IMG/VR virus record: IMGVR_UViG_3300010149_003931
Span: 1-23,093 of that record
From: a virus
Reading direction: 5' to 3' (one strand)
Length of the DNA stretch: 23,093 bases
This document shows, one piece after another, positions 1 to 8,399 of this stretch (positions are counted from its first letter, which is position 1; each line of letters begins with the position of its first letter). Under the pieces are notes generated by a model. That model made no database searches and was not told the DNA's origin. It saw only the letters and a program-made list of their open reading frames with translations. A program made the translations under genes and the position numbers.

Positions 1-1181
1 GAAACTGGTCAAGTAACGGGTGTCGAGGGACACTTGAAGCTTGTACCGGTTTCGGTAAGACTTACACCGCGATTCTTGCTATTGAGGCTCTGAACAAACA
101 GCAGCCCGGTAACAAGACGCTTGTTATCGTACCTACTATCCACTTAAAGCAACAGTGGACAAAGCAGGTCGAACACTTAGACGGAGTAACTGTACTAGTT
201 GTTAACACAGCTATCAAGTACACGCACGACGTCAACCTGCTCATCTTGGATGAGATTCATAACTACGCAACTAATGTCTTTGGTGCCGTTTTCGAACGTG
301 TATCCTACAAGAAGATATTGGGTCTAACAGCGACAGTTGCCAGAACAGACGGCAACGACTACCTCCTACGACAGAAAGCACCTATCATCGATACGGTCAA
401 GTTGGAAGAGGCGCTGAGTGCAGGGTACGTCAGCCCATTCAGGGTATTGAACGTACCGGTGTACCTAAACGACCAAGACCGCGAGGATTACCAGAAGCTA
501 AGTAAGAACTTCTCTTACTATTTCAGCAAGTTCGGTAATGACTTTGGTCAAGCTATGAATTGCCTTAAGTCAGAGCAAGCATGTGAGAACTTCTCACGTC
601 GCTCTGCAGATGATGCAGACCAAGTACGTATCAACGCTATCAACTTCAACCGCAACATGGCAAAGCGGAAGAAGATGCTGTACATGAATCAGTCAAAGGT
701 AGACTCTGTCTATCGTTTGTGCACTGATTTGAAACTAAAGACGATTACATTCAGCGAGTCTGTTGACTTTGCTGATGCTGTAACTAGCCGCCTGCCCGAC
801 TCTGTGTCGTACTCTTCTAGAATGCCAATCAAGAAGAGACGTGCTGCGTTGTTTGCCTATGAGAAAGGAGACGTTCGTATCATCAATACTGCGCGCGCTC
901 TTGACGAAGGCTTCGACGTACCGGGTGTAGAGTTAGCCATCATTTCCAGTGGCAGCAGCTCTCCCCGACAGGACGTACAGCGTACTGGCCGTGCCATTCG
1001 ATTCGTCGAAGGTAAAGTCGGTTACATCGTCAACTTATATATGCCCGACACGCAAGACGAGAAGTGGATGCGCAAGCGTCAAGCTAACTCGACTAACATA
1101 CAGCATGTACAATCACTCGACCAAGCTATCCACATGATGGGTGGCGACATAGACCTATCACACTTAGATATTACACTATGA
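1..1181 (+). CDS. SF2 DEAD/DEAH-type helicase (XPB/SSL2-like), 5' end cut by window
   Basis: The frame is open from base 3, so the N-terminus lies outside the window; 392 residues are visible. A TTG at 246 encodes the residue just before the Walker B motif and is not the start. Counting from the first visible residue, motif I is TGFGKT (15-20), motif II DEIH (83-86), motif III TAT (109-111), and motif VI QRTGRAIR (326-333), with the motif V segment ALDEGFDVPG shortly before it. This order and the GFGKT sequence fit XPB/SSL2/UvsW-type SF2 DNA translocases, which remodel forks and recombination intermediates using ATP. The stop overlaps the next start (ATGA), so it is translationally coupled to a replication operon. 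The family call is firm; the exact role (fork reversal, D-loop unwinding) is inference. Confidence 0.92.
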   Translation, partial: NWSSNGCRGTLEACTGFGKTYTAILAIEALNKQQPGNKTLVIVPTIHLKQQWTKQVEHLDGVTVLVVNTAIKYTHDVNLLILDEIHNYATNVFGAVFERVSYKKILGLTATVARTDGNDYLLRQKAPIIDTVKLEEALSAGYVSPFRVLNVPVYLNDQDREDYQKLSKNFSYYFSKFGNDFGQAMNCLKSEQACENFSRRSADDADQVRINAINFNRNMAKRKKMLYMNQSKVDSVYRLCTDLKLKTITFSESVDFADAVTSRLPDSVSYSSRMPIKKRRAALFAYEKGDVRIINTARALDEGFDVPGVELAIISSGSSSPRQDVQRTGRAIRFVEGKVGYIVNLYMPDTQDEKWMRKRQANSTNIQHVQSLDQAIHMMGGDIDLSHLDITL

Positions 1182-1717
1182 TTCGATATTGTTTGACACA
1201 TCACCTCGATACGCAGCAAGTACTTGTACTTAACGCACTGTATCAGGGTGACAGAGAAGTTATTGCAGACGGCTACGGCAAGTCTGTACTGTCGTCTGAG
1301 TTTGTAGACCTGCCTGACCTAATCAGTCGCGGGTTTATTGAGCTAATCGACGAGAGCAAGCCAGCTACACTGATGAACCTCGAGATTACTAACGTAACTC
1401 GTGCGTTGTTCGGTGAAGATGTGTCTGGTGACTACTTCGACGAGTTCGTAGACACGTACCCTAGATTCCTTTGGATTGACGGTAAACGTGTAGCTGCGCT
1501 TAATGCTGACATGGACGAACTTCGTGAGAAGTACGAGAAAGTAGTCAGTAAGAAGGGCATGCATACACGTATCATGAAGGCACTCGAGTGGGCTGCTGAC
1601 AATCATGAGATACACATGGGCATCAAGCTCTGGTTCTCATCACGTCAGTGGACTGCTATCGAGGACATCATGAACGACACGACAGGTAAAGCTTTGCCCG
1701 GTGCAAGACTTCTCTAA
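1178..1717 (+). CDS. hypothetical protein, possible replication accessory factor
   Basis: A 179-residue soluble, acidic protein that I do not recognise. Its start overlaps the helicase stop (ATGA at 1178) and its end overlaps the DnaB-like helicase start by 17 bases. Residues from about 89 onward contain DTYPRFLWIDGKRVAAL followed by a helical, charged stretch and a tryptophan-rich end (LWFSSRQW). A YP-x-K/R-x-A pattern of this kind also occurs in some phage replisome-organiser proteins, but the similarity is weak and may be chance. No catalytic motif, signal peptide or membrane segment is visible. Its position directly before a DnaB-like helicase makes a helicase-loader or adaptor role conceivable; this is positional inference only. 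Confidence 0.75.
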   Translation: MIRYCLTHHLDTQQVLVLNALYQGDREVIADGYGKSVLSSEFVDLPDLISRGFIELIDESKPATLMNLEITNVTRALFGEDVSGDYFDEFVDTYPRFLWIDGKRVAALNADMDELREKYEKVVSKKGMHTRIMKALEWAADNHEIHMGIKLWFSSRQWTAIEDIMNDTTGKALPGARLL

Positions 1718-2705
1718 CCTACCTATCCAGACCAGTAAACTTGCTGCTACTAGTGCACACGACGACATTAATAATGCTCGTAACGGTGAACGCATAGTAC
1801 TGGCAAGTCGCTGGGACAAGCTAAACTACATGCTGCTCGGCGGCTTTCAGTTTGGTCAGACCTACATGCTCTGTGGAGCGTCAGGTCACGGCAAGTCCTA
1901 CATGCTTAACATGTTGCTCCGTGACTTTACTAACCCCACACTGCAGAAAGACCCGTCTAAGACTCGCGTGCTGCACTTCTCTTTCGAGATGTCTGCTGCT
2001 GCAGAGATGACGCGTCGTATTAGTACGTTGACAGGTATCAGCTACCGCAAACTCATGTCTGCAGACCGTCCCTTAACAGGTGACGAGTTTGAGCAGGTTA
2101 AAGTTGCGTCTAGTCGACTGACAGACGAGCCTATCTACTTTGTAGAGACGCCCGGCAACCGTCAGCAGATACGTGATACCATTGACCGCATGAAACAGAA
2201 GTTTCCTGACGATGATTTGGTAGTGACGCTCGACCACACGTTGCTCGCCTCTTCGATGCCCGGAGAGAACGAGATACAAACGTTGGCTGAGCTAGGCAAG
2301 ATGTTTATTGACATCCGTAAGGAGTACAATACACTTAACATCCTGCTGTCACAGCTCAACGACAAGATAGAAAGTTCAGGTAGACGTGACCCTAGTGTCC
2401 CTTCGCTTCACTTTCCAACCAAGACCGACATACACGGTTCCAAGCAGCTTTACCACGCTGCAGACGTCTGCCTTGTAATGCACCAACCTGCATTGCTCGG
2501 TCTAGAAGTCTACGGACCAGACCGTGTACCAACAATGACTGAAGAGGGCCAGAACCTCATCAGTATGCACGTACTCAAGAATCGACATGGCACGCAGGGT
2601 TACACCCGCATGATTTCGAATCTAGAGAATGGCAGAATTGACCCTTGGGTTGACGGATATAGCAGTGCACATGCTTCCGACGGCCCACTTTTTAATATAC
2701 AGTAA
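1701..2705 (+). CDS. DnaB-like replicative DNA helicase (RecA-like core only)
   Basis: 334 residues. Walker A is GASGHGKS (59-66); LHFSFEMS (91-98) matches the DnaB F-S-x-E-M-S segment; Walker B is VVTLDH (174-179); LLSQLN (215-220) and KNRHGTQG (293-300, the DnaB KxRxGxxG hairpin region) complete the family signature. DnaB-family helicases form hexamers that unwind DNA 5'-3' at the fork. The protein is shorter than bacterial DnaB (about 470 residues) and lacks its N-terminal primase-interaction domain, as in many phage versions. I chose the GTG at 1701, which overlaps the upstream gene by 17 bases; no ATG occurs before the Walker A region at a useful position. The primase is encoded three genes downstream. 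Confidence 0.92.
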   Translation: MQDFSNLPIQTSKLAATSAHDDINNARNGERIVLASRWDKLNYMLLGGFQFGQTYMLCGASGHGKSYMLNMLLRDFTNPTLQKDPSKTRVLHFSFEMSAAAEMTRRISTLTGISYRKLMSADRPLTGDEFEQVKVASSRLTDEPIYFVETPGNRQQIRDTIDRMKQKFPDDDLVVTLDHTLLASSMPGENEIQTLAELGKMFIDIRKEYNTLNILLSQLNDKIESSGRRDPSVPSLHFPTKTDIHGSKQLYHAADVCLVMHQPALLGLEVYGPDRVPTMTEEGQNLISMHVLKNRHGTQGYTRMISNLENGRIDPWVDGYSSAHASDGPLFNIQ

Positions 2706-2708
2706 TAC

Positions 2709-3377
2709 ATGGAACTTCCTACTGAACGGACCCCGGCGAGCCGTAAATCGCCACGACTCTTGACTCTCTTCGGACAATCAAAGGTCGGTAAGACTACAAC
2801 TCTTGCCACGCTTGACAACTGCTTGATTATTGACACCGAGCAGGGTACTGACATGGTTGACGCCATGAAGGTACAGTGCAACACATTGCAAGATGTCATG
2901 GCTGTCCTCAAGGCTCTCAGAGAGAAAGAGGATAAGTACGACTACATTGCACTCGACACCATTGACAACATCGTCAACTGGATGGAAGAGTTTGTGTGTG
3001 CATCAGAAGGTGTCAAAACCATTGGTGACCTTGACTTCGGTAAGGGCTATGCTATGGTGCGTGACAACGTGATGAAGATTCTTACCCAACTTAAGCCTCT
3101 GGCTAATAAGGGTGTCATCCTCATCGGTCACCGCAAGAAGACTTTGATTGCCAATGAAACGGACATCAAGGTTAACACCAGCAGCCTTGACCTGTCCGGT
3201 AAGCTCAAGAACTTTATCATGGCTGACAGCGACGCTATCGGCTATGTGTTCCGTGATGCTGAGGGCAACCTCAAGGTCAGCTTTATGGCCGACGACGAGA
3301 CCGAAGCCGGTGCTCGTTGCCCACACTTGCGTGGCGAAGTAATTGACTTCGACATGTCTAATATCTACATTGACTAA
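2709..3377 (+). CDS. Sak4-like RecA/RAD51-type ATPase (AAA_24)
   Basis: 222 residues. Walker A is GQSKVGKTT (22-30), Walker B IALDT (80-84), followed by VILIGHRKK (136-144) at the position of the RecA-core beta-4 region. Size and motif spacing fit the phage Sak4/AAA_24 family, short RAD51-like single-strand annealing ATPases that act together with a cognate SSB in phage recombination. The SSB gene follows immediately, overlapping by one base (TAATG), which supports this role. No RecA L1/L2-rich C-terminus is evident, so it is not a full RecA/UvsX. The family is well supported; annealing activity is inferred from relatives. Confidence 0.87.
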   Translation: MELPTERTPASRKSPRLLTLFGQSKVGKTTTLATLDNCLIIDTEQGTDMVDAMKVQCNTLQDVMAVLKALREKEDKYDYIALDTIDNIVNWMEEFVCASEGVKTIGDLDFGKGYAMVRDNVMKILTQLKPLANKGVILIGHRKKTLIANETDIKVNTSSLDLSGKLKNFIMADSDAIGYVFRDAEGNLKVSFMADDETEAGARCPHLRGEVIDFDMSNIYID

Positions 3378-4177
3378 TGCAGCCGAACACCAACTTCGCA
3401 TCCGTCAATACACCAGTAACCCCAAACGTTAGTAATACCACCGCCATGTACAATATCGATAACACCGTAGAAGCCCCTAAGTCTAACCAGCCAATGCCTG
3501 CTGGAATTAACCAGAACGTCCGTTTGCTCGGTGTGTTCTTTGAGGCTCTGCGTCAAGACGGTACCGGTGGTAACGTTCTCAAGTTTAACTTTGAGGATGC
3601 ATCAGGTCGTCGTTTCCGTCACACGGAATTCGAAGTCGATGTTGAGCGTGAGCGCAGCAATGCTAAGCAGTGGGGTAAAGACCCAGAGAAGCAGGTTCGT
3701 AATGCTTTGATGGGCCTCTCTGGTCGTATCAAGCACATCCTGTCTTGCTTCTTGCCTGCTGACAAGGTTGTTATTCAGGGCAACACGTGGGACGACTTCG
3801 GTGGTAACATCGTGACGCTCTTGGGTGACGCGTATCAGGGAATCGAGTGCCGTGTTAAGTTGATTCTTAACAACAAGGACTACTGCATGTTCCCTAAGCA
3901 GGCGTTCCGCCCGTTCATTCAGCGGATGGATACTCCTGACACGTTGGCTATCGAAGCTAAGTACGAGCGCATCGAGCCTAAGTCTTCTGCTGGTACCTCT
4001 GGTAACAGTTTGGATGCTTTGCTTGACGCTGCACCTGCACCTGCGGCACCTACATCTTTGGATGACGCTATCGCAGCAGCTGCAACACCACAGGCAGGAC
4101 CTGCACCATGGGATGCTGCACCTAGTGGACTCGACGCTGCAACCGGTACCTCTAGCGACGAAGACCTCGTATTCTAA
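3377..4177 (+). CDS. ssb: single-stranded DNA-binding protein (SSB)
   Basis: 266 residues. A polar, asparagine-rich N-terminal tail (1-27) precedes a beta-rich region of about 28-195 consistent with an OB fold. An Ala/Pro-rich low-complexity linker follows (about 205-255). The protein ends in the acidic tip SSDEDLVF, which resembles the DDDIPF tip that bacterial SSBs use to recruit partner proteins. It would coat single-stranded DNA at forks and during recombination. The start overlaps the Sak4-like gene stop by one base (TAATG). An AAGGA lies at its 3' end and serves the next gene. The call rests on domain layout and tail plus the Sak4/primase context rather than on a unique motif. Confidence 0.8.
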   Translation: MQPNTNFASVNTPVTPNVSNTTAMYNIDNTVEAPKSNQPMPAGINQNVRLLGVFFEALRQDGTGGNVLKFNFEDASGRRFRHTEFEVDVERERSNAKQWGKDPEKQVRNALMGLSGRIKHILSCFLPADKVVIQGNTWDDFGGNIVTLLGDAYQGIECRVKLILNNKDYCMFPKQAFRPFIQRMDTPDTLAIEAKYERIEPKSSAGTSGNSLDALLDAAPAPAAPTSLDDAIAAAATPQAGPAPWDAAPSGLDAATGTSSDEDLVF

Positions 4178-4180
4178 GGA
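4176..4180 (+). promoter_or_regulatory. Shine-Dalgarno-like AAGGA before the TTG start of the primase
   Basis: AAGGA overlaps the SSB stop codon and sits 8 bases before the TTG at 4189. It is one of very few Shine-Dalgarno-like sites in the block and decides the non-ATG start of the primase; most other starts here have none. Confidence 0.5.
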
Positions 4181-4188
4181 ACCCGAGT

Positions 4189-5157
4189 TTGTACTCGATA
4201 CTACCTACAGTTAACCGCGATTGGATTCTATCTCGTATTGCTCAAGAGCAAATCATGGAACGCTACATAGGCGTACCTATCAGGATTAACGAGAAGTTCC
4301 ACTCACCGTTCCGGAAAGATGAGTCTCCTAGCTGCGTGTATTATTACAACAAAGCTGGGAAACTCTTCTTCCGGGACTTCGGTAAGGGTAGGCCAATGGA
4401 CTGCTTTGAGGCTGCGTGTGTTGTTTACCAATGCACGTTCTCAGAAGTACTAAAGCGAGTAACAGATGACTTCAATCTAATCAAGGCAGCAGTGCCTAAG
4501 AAAGACTACAGTCACCTAGAACTGGCTAGACGTATTGCAGCTGAGCCTACTAACATGTCCATCGAGCCGTACACATTGAACGGTTCATGGGATTTAGACC
4601 ATGCAGGTATGAGCTTCTGGGCGTCGGTTGGCATCTCGCCAGCCACGCTTAAGAAGTACAAAGTGTTTCAACTTAACCAAGCATGGGTTAACGACAAAGT
4701 TGTTTATCGACATTCGGCAACCAGCCCGGGCTTTGCCTATTGGTTCGGTGACGATAAATACAAACTGTACTTCCCCTTACGAGATAAAGTTCGCTTCTTG
4801 CAGAACACTGATATCGTACAGGGACATGCACAACTCCCAGCGGAAGGCCCGCTACTAGTAATCACAAAGTCCATGAAGGACACCATGCTCTTCCACGAGT
4901 ACGGTGTTGCTGCATGCGCACCACAGTCAGAGGTTCACCCCTTTGCAGATGGTGATGTAGATGAGCTTAAGAAGCGCTTCAAGCGTATCGTGCTCTGCTA
5001 CGACTATGATTACACGGGAGTCAAGAACACTAACAAACTGCGTAAGCAATACGATTTGGATTACTGTTTTGTAGAAGGCGCTAAAGACCTTAGCGACCTA
5101 TACCAAGCAAGTCCTTATCACGCAGAACGTTGGGTAACCAAACTAAAGAATGGCTGA
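4189..5157 (+). CDS. DnaG-type TOPRIM DNA primase, zinc-finger-less
   Basis: 322 residues from a TTG start preceded by AAGGA. Residues about 31-80 resemble the CHC2 primase N-terminal fold (FHSPFRKDESPSC at 37-49, then LFFRDFGKG and DCFEAA) but the zinc-binding cysteine/histidine set is missing. A TOPRIM domain follows: VITKSMKD (224-231), LCYDYDYTG (269-277, the DxD pair) and KDLSDLY (299-305). In the first TOPRIM motif the usual catalytic glutamate is a lysine (K227), a substitution I also associate with other phage primase-like proteins. It should synthesise RNA primers for the DnaB-like helicase encoded upstream. The odd glutamate position leaves open that it needs a different metal ligand. 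Confidence 0.85.
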   Translation: MYSILPTVNRDWILSRIAQEQIMERYIGVPIRINEKFHSPFRKDESPSCVYYYNKAGKLFFRDFGKGRPMDCFEAACVVYQCTFSEVLKRVTDDFNLIKAAVPKKDYSHLELARRIAAEPTNMSIEPYTLNGSWDLDHAGMSFWASVGISPATLKKYKVFQLNQAWVNDKVVYRHSATSPGFAYWFGDDKYKLYFPLRDKVRFLQNTDIVQGHAQLPAEGPLLVITKSMKDTMLFHEYGVAACAPQSEVHPFADGDVDELKKRFKRIVLCYDYDYTGVKNTNKLRKQYDLDYCFVEGAKDLSDLYQASPYHAERWVTKLKNG

Positions 5158-5404
5158 AGATAATTCATCTATGATATGGTGTGTGCAAGTGTACGATACA
5201 CAAGAGCACTCACTGCAAGTACAAGCTTACCGCACTAAGGAAGGCGCGATTGGGTGTGTCTCCGAAGTCAAGCAACAGCTGGACGAGCAGGGAGGTTACA
5301 CGTACACTCGTCCGGAAGGTAGCGTTATGGCATTTGATGCCGAGTCTACAGAAGGCGAGCGCCGTGTGTCTTGCGACGTATATGAGGTATGGCTCAATGA
5401 TTGA
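5150..5404 (+). CDS. small hypothetical protein
   Basis: 84 residues, soluble, mixed alpha/beta in appearance: an N-terminal beta-like segment (IWCVQVYDTQEH), a helix about residues 30-46 and a C-terminal YEVWLND. No known motif. It overlaps the primase by 8 bases and the RusA-like gene by 8 bases, so it is embedded in the coupled operon, which supports its being real. A competing reading in another frame over the same bases is rich in Lys/Ser/Thr and looks non-coding. Function unknown. Confidence 0.72.
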   Translation: MAEDNSSMIWCVQVYDTQEHSLQVQAYRTKEGAIGCVSEVKQQLDEQGGYTYTRPEGSVMAFDAESTEGERRVSCDVYEVWLND

Positions 5405-6020
5405 GATAGTCATTGACGAGTACATCACTCACGTCGAACTTAGCAAGTCACGTAAGGCAAAGTACTACAAGAAGAACGGTAAAATTCCTAAGAAGTACAG
5501 CAAGTACAAGCAGTATGACATCAAAGGTCGTCTGCTAGGTGCTGATGGAGAGCCAATCATTGCTAACCCGGCGAGTGTAAACACGCCAAGGTTGCTAAAG
5601 ATTAACGGCCAATCCTTGTACTCTGGTAACATGAACCCTATGGTACGTAGTAAAGTTGTGAATGTCATCAAGTCATTCATGACGGACTGCTTACCAGACA
5701 TCGAGCCATTGGCTGTACCCATCCGGGTAGAGTCTGACTTGTATGCCCCGTTACAAGGGAAGAACTGGGATCTTGACAACCAGTGGATTTACCACAAGTG
5801 CTTCCTAGATGCTGTAGTAGCTAAGGGAATCATACCTGATGACAACATTATGTTTGTCACGCAGGCTCCTGCATTCCGATTCTTTCCTGTTGACCACAAG
5901 GAAGACCGGAAGATTGTGTATCGTCTTATCCCAGAGGATAGGAAAGAGATACTAAACCATGGTGCTTACAAAGCATTCCATGAAAGTGATTCGTCCTCTA
6001 ACGAGTCACTCACGTTCTAA
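5397..6020 (+). CDS. RusA-like Holliday junction resolvase
   Basis: 207 residues from the ATG at 5397. The frame is open further upstream (an ATG at 5181), but that part only shadows the preceding gene and has no coding character. The signature is WDLDNQ (124-129), K134, D138 and GIIPDDN (144-150), reproducing the RusA pattern DxDN-x-K-x-D-x-G-x-DD in which the aspartates bind catalytic metal. RusA enzymes are homodimers that cut four-way junctions symmetrically. This protein is longer than E. coli RusA (about 120 residues) because of a basic N-terminal extension of about 100 residues (KKNGKIPKKYSKYKQY) that may contact DNA. It fits with the Sak4, SSB and RecE-like genes as a recombination set and could also debranch replicated DNA before packaging. 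Confidence 0.85.
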   Translation: MIEIVIDEYITHVELSKSRKAKYYKKNGKIPKKYSKYKQYDIKGRLLGADGEPIIANPASVNTPRLLKINGQSLYSGNMNPMVRSKVVNVIKSFMTDCLPDIEPLAVPIRVESDLYAPLQGKNWDLDNQWIYHKCFLDAVVAKGIIPDDNIMFVTQAPAFRFFPVDHKEDRKIVYRLIPEDRKEILNHGAYKAFHESDSSSNESLTF

Positions 6021-6069
6021 CCGCTCATAGACTGCAATATCTGCAAGAGAGCAACTCAACACAAGAAAC

Positions 6070-8352
6070 ATGAAGTTTAAGAATACATCTGCCGAGTACC
6101 AATCAACGATTAAGGTAGGCAAGAAGATGGGCTTTGCCCCAGAAGCAGAGAGTTTCCTGATGGACATGATGTCCGATGGTCTGTACTCTGATAAGTTTGG
6201 AAGCATCGTCCGCGAGATTGCCAGTAACTGCATCGACGCTAATGTCGAGGCCGGTAGTACTGACCCTGTAAGCATTTCTGTCACGGCACCTAGCAGCTTC
6301 ACCAATTCTGGTGAGATTGTGTTCCAAGACAGCGGTGTGGGTATCTGCCCTGACCGTATCGAAGACATCTTCACATTGTACTTCGCGTCTACAAAGCGCG
6401 ACGGTAACGATATGATTGGTGGTTTCGGTATTGGCGCTAAGTCACCATTCGCATACACGGACGTGTTCCGCGTAGAGACATGGTGCAACGGTAACAAGTA
6501 CACGTATCTCTTGGAGAAGCGTGGACAGGACCGTACCTGTACACTCCTTGACACAGCTGTCGAGGAAGGTAAGGGTACAAAGATTCGTATCCCTGTTAAA
6601 GATAAGTGGGATTACGAAAAGTTTGTTGATGCTATTAATGAGCAGACAATGCTCATGCGACCTTTGGCCGTAACCCTTAGCGACAACAAGGCATACGAAT
6701 CTACCGAGGTGTTTGAATTCGAGAACTTCTTTGTTTCTCGTGACCGCAATGGCACTTATGCCACTAGCAAAGTTGCATTGGGCAATGTTGTATACCCTGT
6801 TGACAAGGACGTCTCTGGCGAATACTTGGCATCTTGCAGCATTATCCCAAAGCTTGAGATTGGTTCTTGTATGCCTACCATGAGTCGTGAGTCTATCCAG
6901 ATGACCGACGACACTAAGGCGTACATTAAGAAGCGGTATCAAGACTCTTTTGCAGAGTTGCAGGCTATGGCCGATGGACAACGTGGTACTACTACTAGTA
7001 TCTTGGAATTCATCAAGGATGACAGCAGGTTCCTGATGACTCTTGACGGCACTGACGTTGAGATTGACTTGAGGTTTGGCGGATACGGACGGGCTACTAG
7101 CATCAAGAAAGAGAATGTAACTCTTGAAGGATTCGAAGGGGTTGACCGTCACATGGTTCGCTCTTACGCTCAGTCTGTTTGTGAAGTTACTGCTCAGTAT
7201 ACTCAGAAGTACAGCGGAAGCGGCAGCACATGGCGTAATGCCAAGTCGTCTGACAGCTCTCGGTACCACCAGTTTGTTGTAGACAGTAAGACACGTAACT
7301 ACAACGACCCAAAGCCGTTGTTCATCCGGTGGAAAGCTGAAGATAAGCTGACGCCTGCAGACAAGGAGGTCATGGAAGAGATGCTTAAGGAGGAAACAGA
7401 CTACACGTCTATCCACCTTATCCAGCGCAGAGCTGACTTCCCTGTTGGCGGTTATACCAAGATTGCTAACTTCAATGAGCCCGTACCTGTTGAAGGTGCA
7501 GAAGCTCTTCGTGAGTCATTGTGGAACAAGTTCGGCAAGAAGATTCTTGTAGAACTGATGGACCGCACTGACAAGTTTGAAGATTGGCAGGCTAGCCCTG
7601 AGTACATTGCTCAGCGTAAAGAGGCCATGAAAGCGTTGCGTACCAAGACAACAAAGAAGGACCGCTCTAAGACTCAATACCGTTTGCGCGGAATTGGTAG
7701 GAAGGGTGTGTATGACTTTGAGTTGAAAGACTTGCAGCGTATGGTTCGTGGTGCCGTACTTTACATGACTAGCAAAGAGGTTAACGCGCTTAAGGAGGTT
7801 CATAAGGAATCTGATTGCCGTTGGATGGACTTTACTGATTGGGTTTTCGAGACCTTTGAGAAACCAGCTAACATCTCCTTCTTTGCAGTTAGCGAGAAAG
7901 CTGCTAAAGAGTTTAAAGAGATGGGCGTCTTTGTCGACTACGTCTCTTGGGCTAGTAAGCAGGAAGCTCGTAAAGACTCCGACATCATCCAACTGCGTGC
8001 ATTCGTAGAGAGCTTTAGGTCTCAGCCCGGAGCACCTTACTTCATTGAAGCATGTGTGCAGGCTGACGAATCTTTTGCTAAGGTATACAACCAAGTAATG
8101 AAGCTTGACCGTATTGCCCATATGCGCGGTGTAGTACAGACTGGAACCTGCCCTGAGGGTAAGACCACGTTTAGCTACATGAACCACACTGTGTCTATTG
8201 CACCTATTGTTAAGATGCTTGACCTGTACAACAAGCGTGGTGAAGGTGACTTCTTGACCGAAGCTATCTGCAACATGCGTTCGTACGGAGGCCACTACAA
8301 GTCTAAGTGTGAGCAAGCGTTTGCACTCCTTATGCCTAACAAGCAGAAGTAA
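6070..8352 (+). CDS. rIIA: rIIA-like GHKL-ATPase protein
   Basis: 760 residues, close to T4 rIIA (about 725). The N-terminal Bergerat (GHKL) ATP-binding fold is clear: N-box REIASNCIDAN (48-58), G1 box QDSGVGI (86-92), G2 box GGFGIGAKSPF (117-127). The remaining C-terminal two thirds is a charged region without motifs I recognise. In T4, rIIA and rIIB are membrane-associated proteins that allow growth on lambda (rex) lysogens; the biochemical role is not settled. The rIIB-like gene follows after a 47-base gap. No membrane helix or signal peptide is visible. The gene starts after a 49-base non-coding leader lacking a Shine-Dalgarno but containing AACACAA five bases before the ATG. Confidence 0.88.
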   Translation: MKFKNTSAEYQSTIKVGKKMGFAPEAESFLMDMMSDGLYSDKFGSIVREIASNCIDANVEAGSTDPVSISVTAPSSFTNSGEIVFQDSGVGICPDRIEDIFTLYFASTKRDGNDMIGGFGIGAKSPFAYTDVFRVETWCNGNKYTYLLEKRGQDRTCTLLDTAVEEGKGTKIRIPVKDKWDYEKFVDAINEQTMLMRPLAVTLSDNKAYESTEVFEFENFFVSRDRNGTYATSKVALGNVVYPVDKDVSGEYLASCSIIPKLEIGSCMPTMSRESIQMTDDTKAYIKKRYQDSFAELQAMADGQRGTTTSILEFIKDDSRFLMTLDGTDVEIDLRFGGYGRATSIKKENVTLEGFEGVDRHMVRSYAQSVCEVTAQYTQKYSGSGSTWRNAKSSDSSRYHQFVVDSKTRNYNDPKPLFIRWKAEDKLTPADKEVMEEMLKEETDYTSIHLIQRRADFPVGGYTKIANFNEPVPVEGAEALRESLWNKFGKKILVELMDRTDKFEDWQASPEYIAQRKEAMKALRTKTTKKDRSKTQYRLRGIGRKGVYDFELKDLQRMVRGAVLYMTSKEVNALKEVHKESDCRWMDFTDWVFETFEKPANISFFAVSEKAAKEFKEMGVFVDYVSWASKQEARKDSDIIQLRAFVESFRSQPGAPYFIEACVQADESFAKVYNQVMKLDRIAHMRGVVQTGTCPEGKTTFSYMNHTVSIAPIVKMLDLYNKRGEGDFLTEAICNMRSYGGHYKSKCEQAFALLMPNKQK

Positions 8353-8358
8353 TATCTC

Positions 8359-8384
8359 GGGGGCCGGTAACACTGCCGGTCCCC
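8359..8384 (+). other. GC-rich hairpin between rIIA and rIIB
   Basis: A nine-base-pair stem (GGGGGCCGG with CCGGTCCCC, one G-U pair) and an 8-base loop lie six bases after the rIIA stop and 15 bases before the rIIB start. No T-tract follows, so it is not a classical intrinsic terminator; it could stabilise the rIIA mRNA 3' end, attenuate readthrough or tune rIIB translation. Confidence 0.6.
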
Positions 8385-8399
8385 ACAACACAATACATT

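Noticed and set aside
4014-4214. A 66-residue open frame overlapping the SSB tail
   Set aside because: It is a frame shadow of the Ala/Pro-rich linker, giving a His/Leu-rich low-complexity product.
5181-5396. An N-terminal extension of the RusA-like protein from the ATG at 5181
   Set aside because: It entirely overlaps the 84-residue gene in another frame, has low-complexity non-coding composition, and the ATG at 5397 gives the overlap typical of this operon.
6442-8391. Long minus-strand open frames opposite rIIA and rIIB (about 324 and 291 residues)
   Set aside because: They mirror the codon pattern of the clearly identified rIIA-like gene, have Cys/Leu/Val-rich shadow composition and no motifs.
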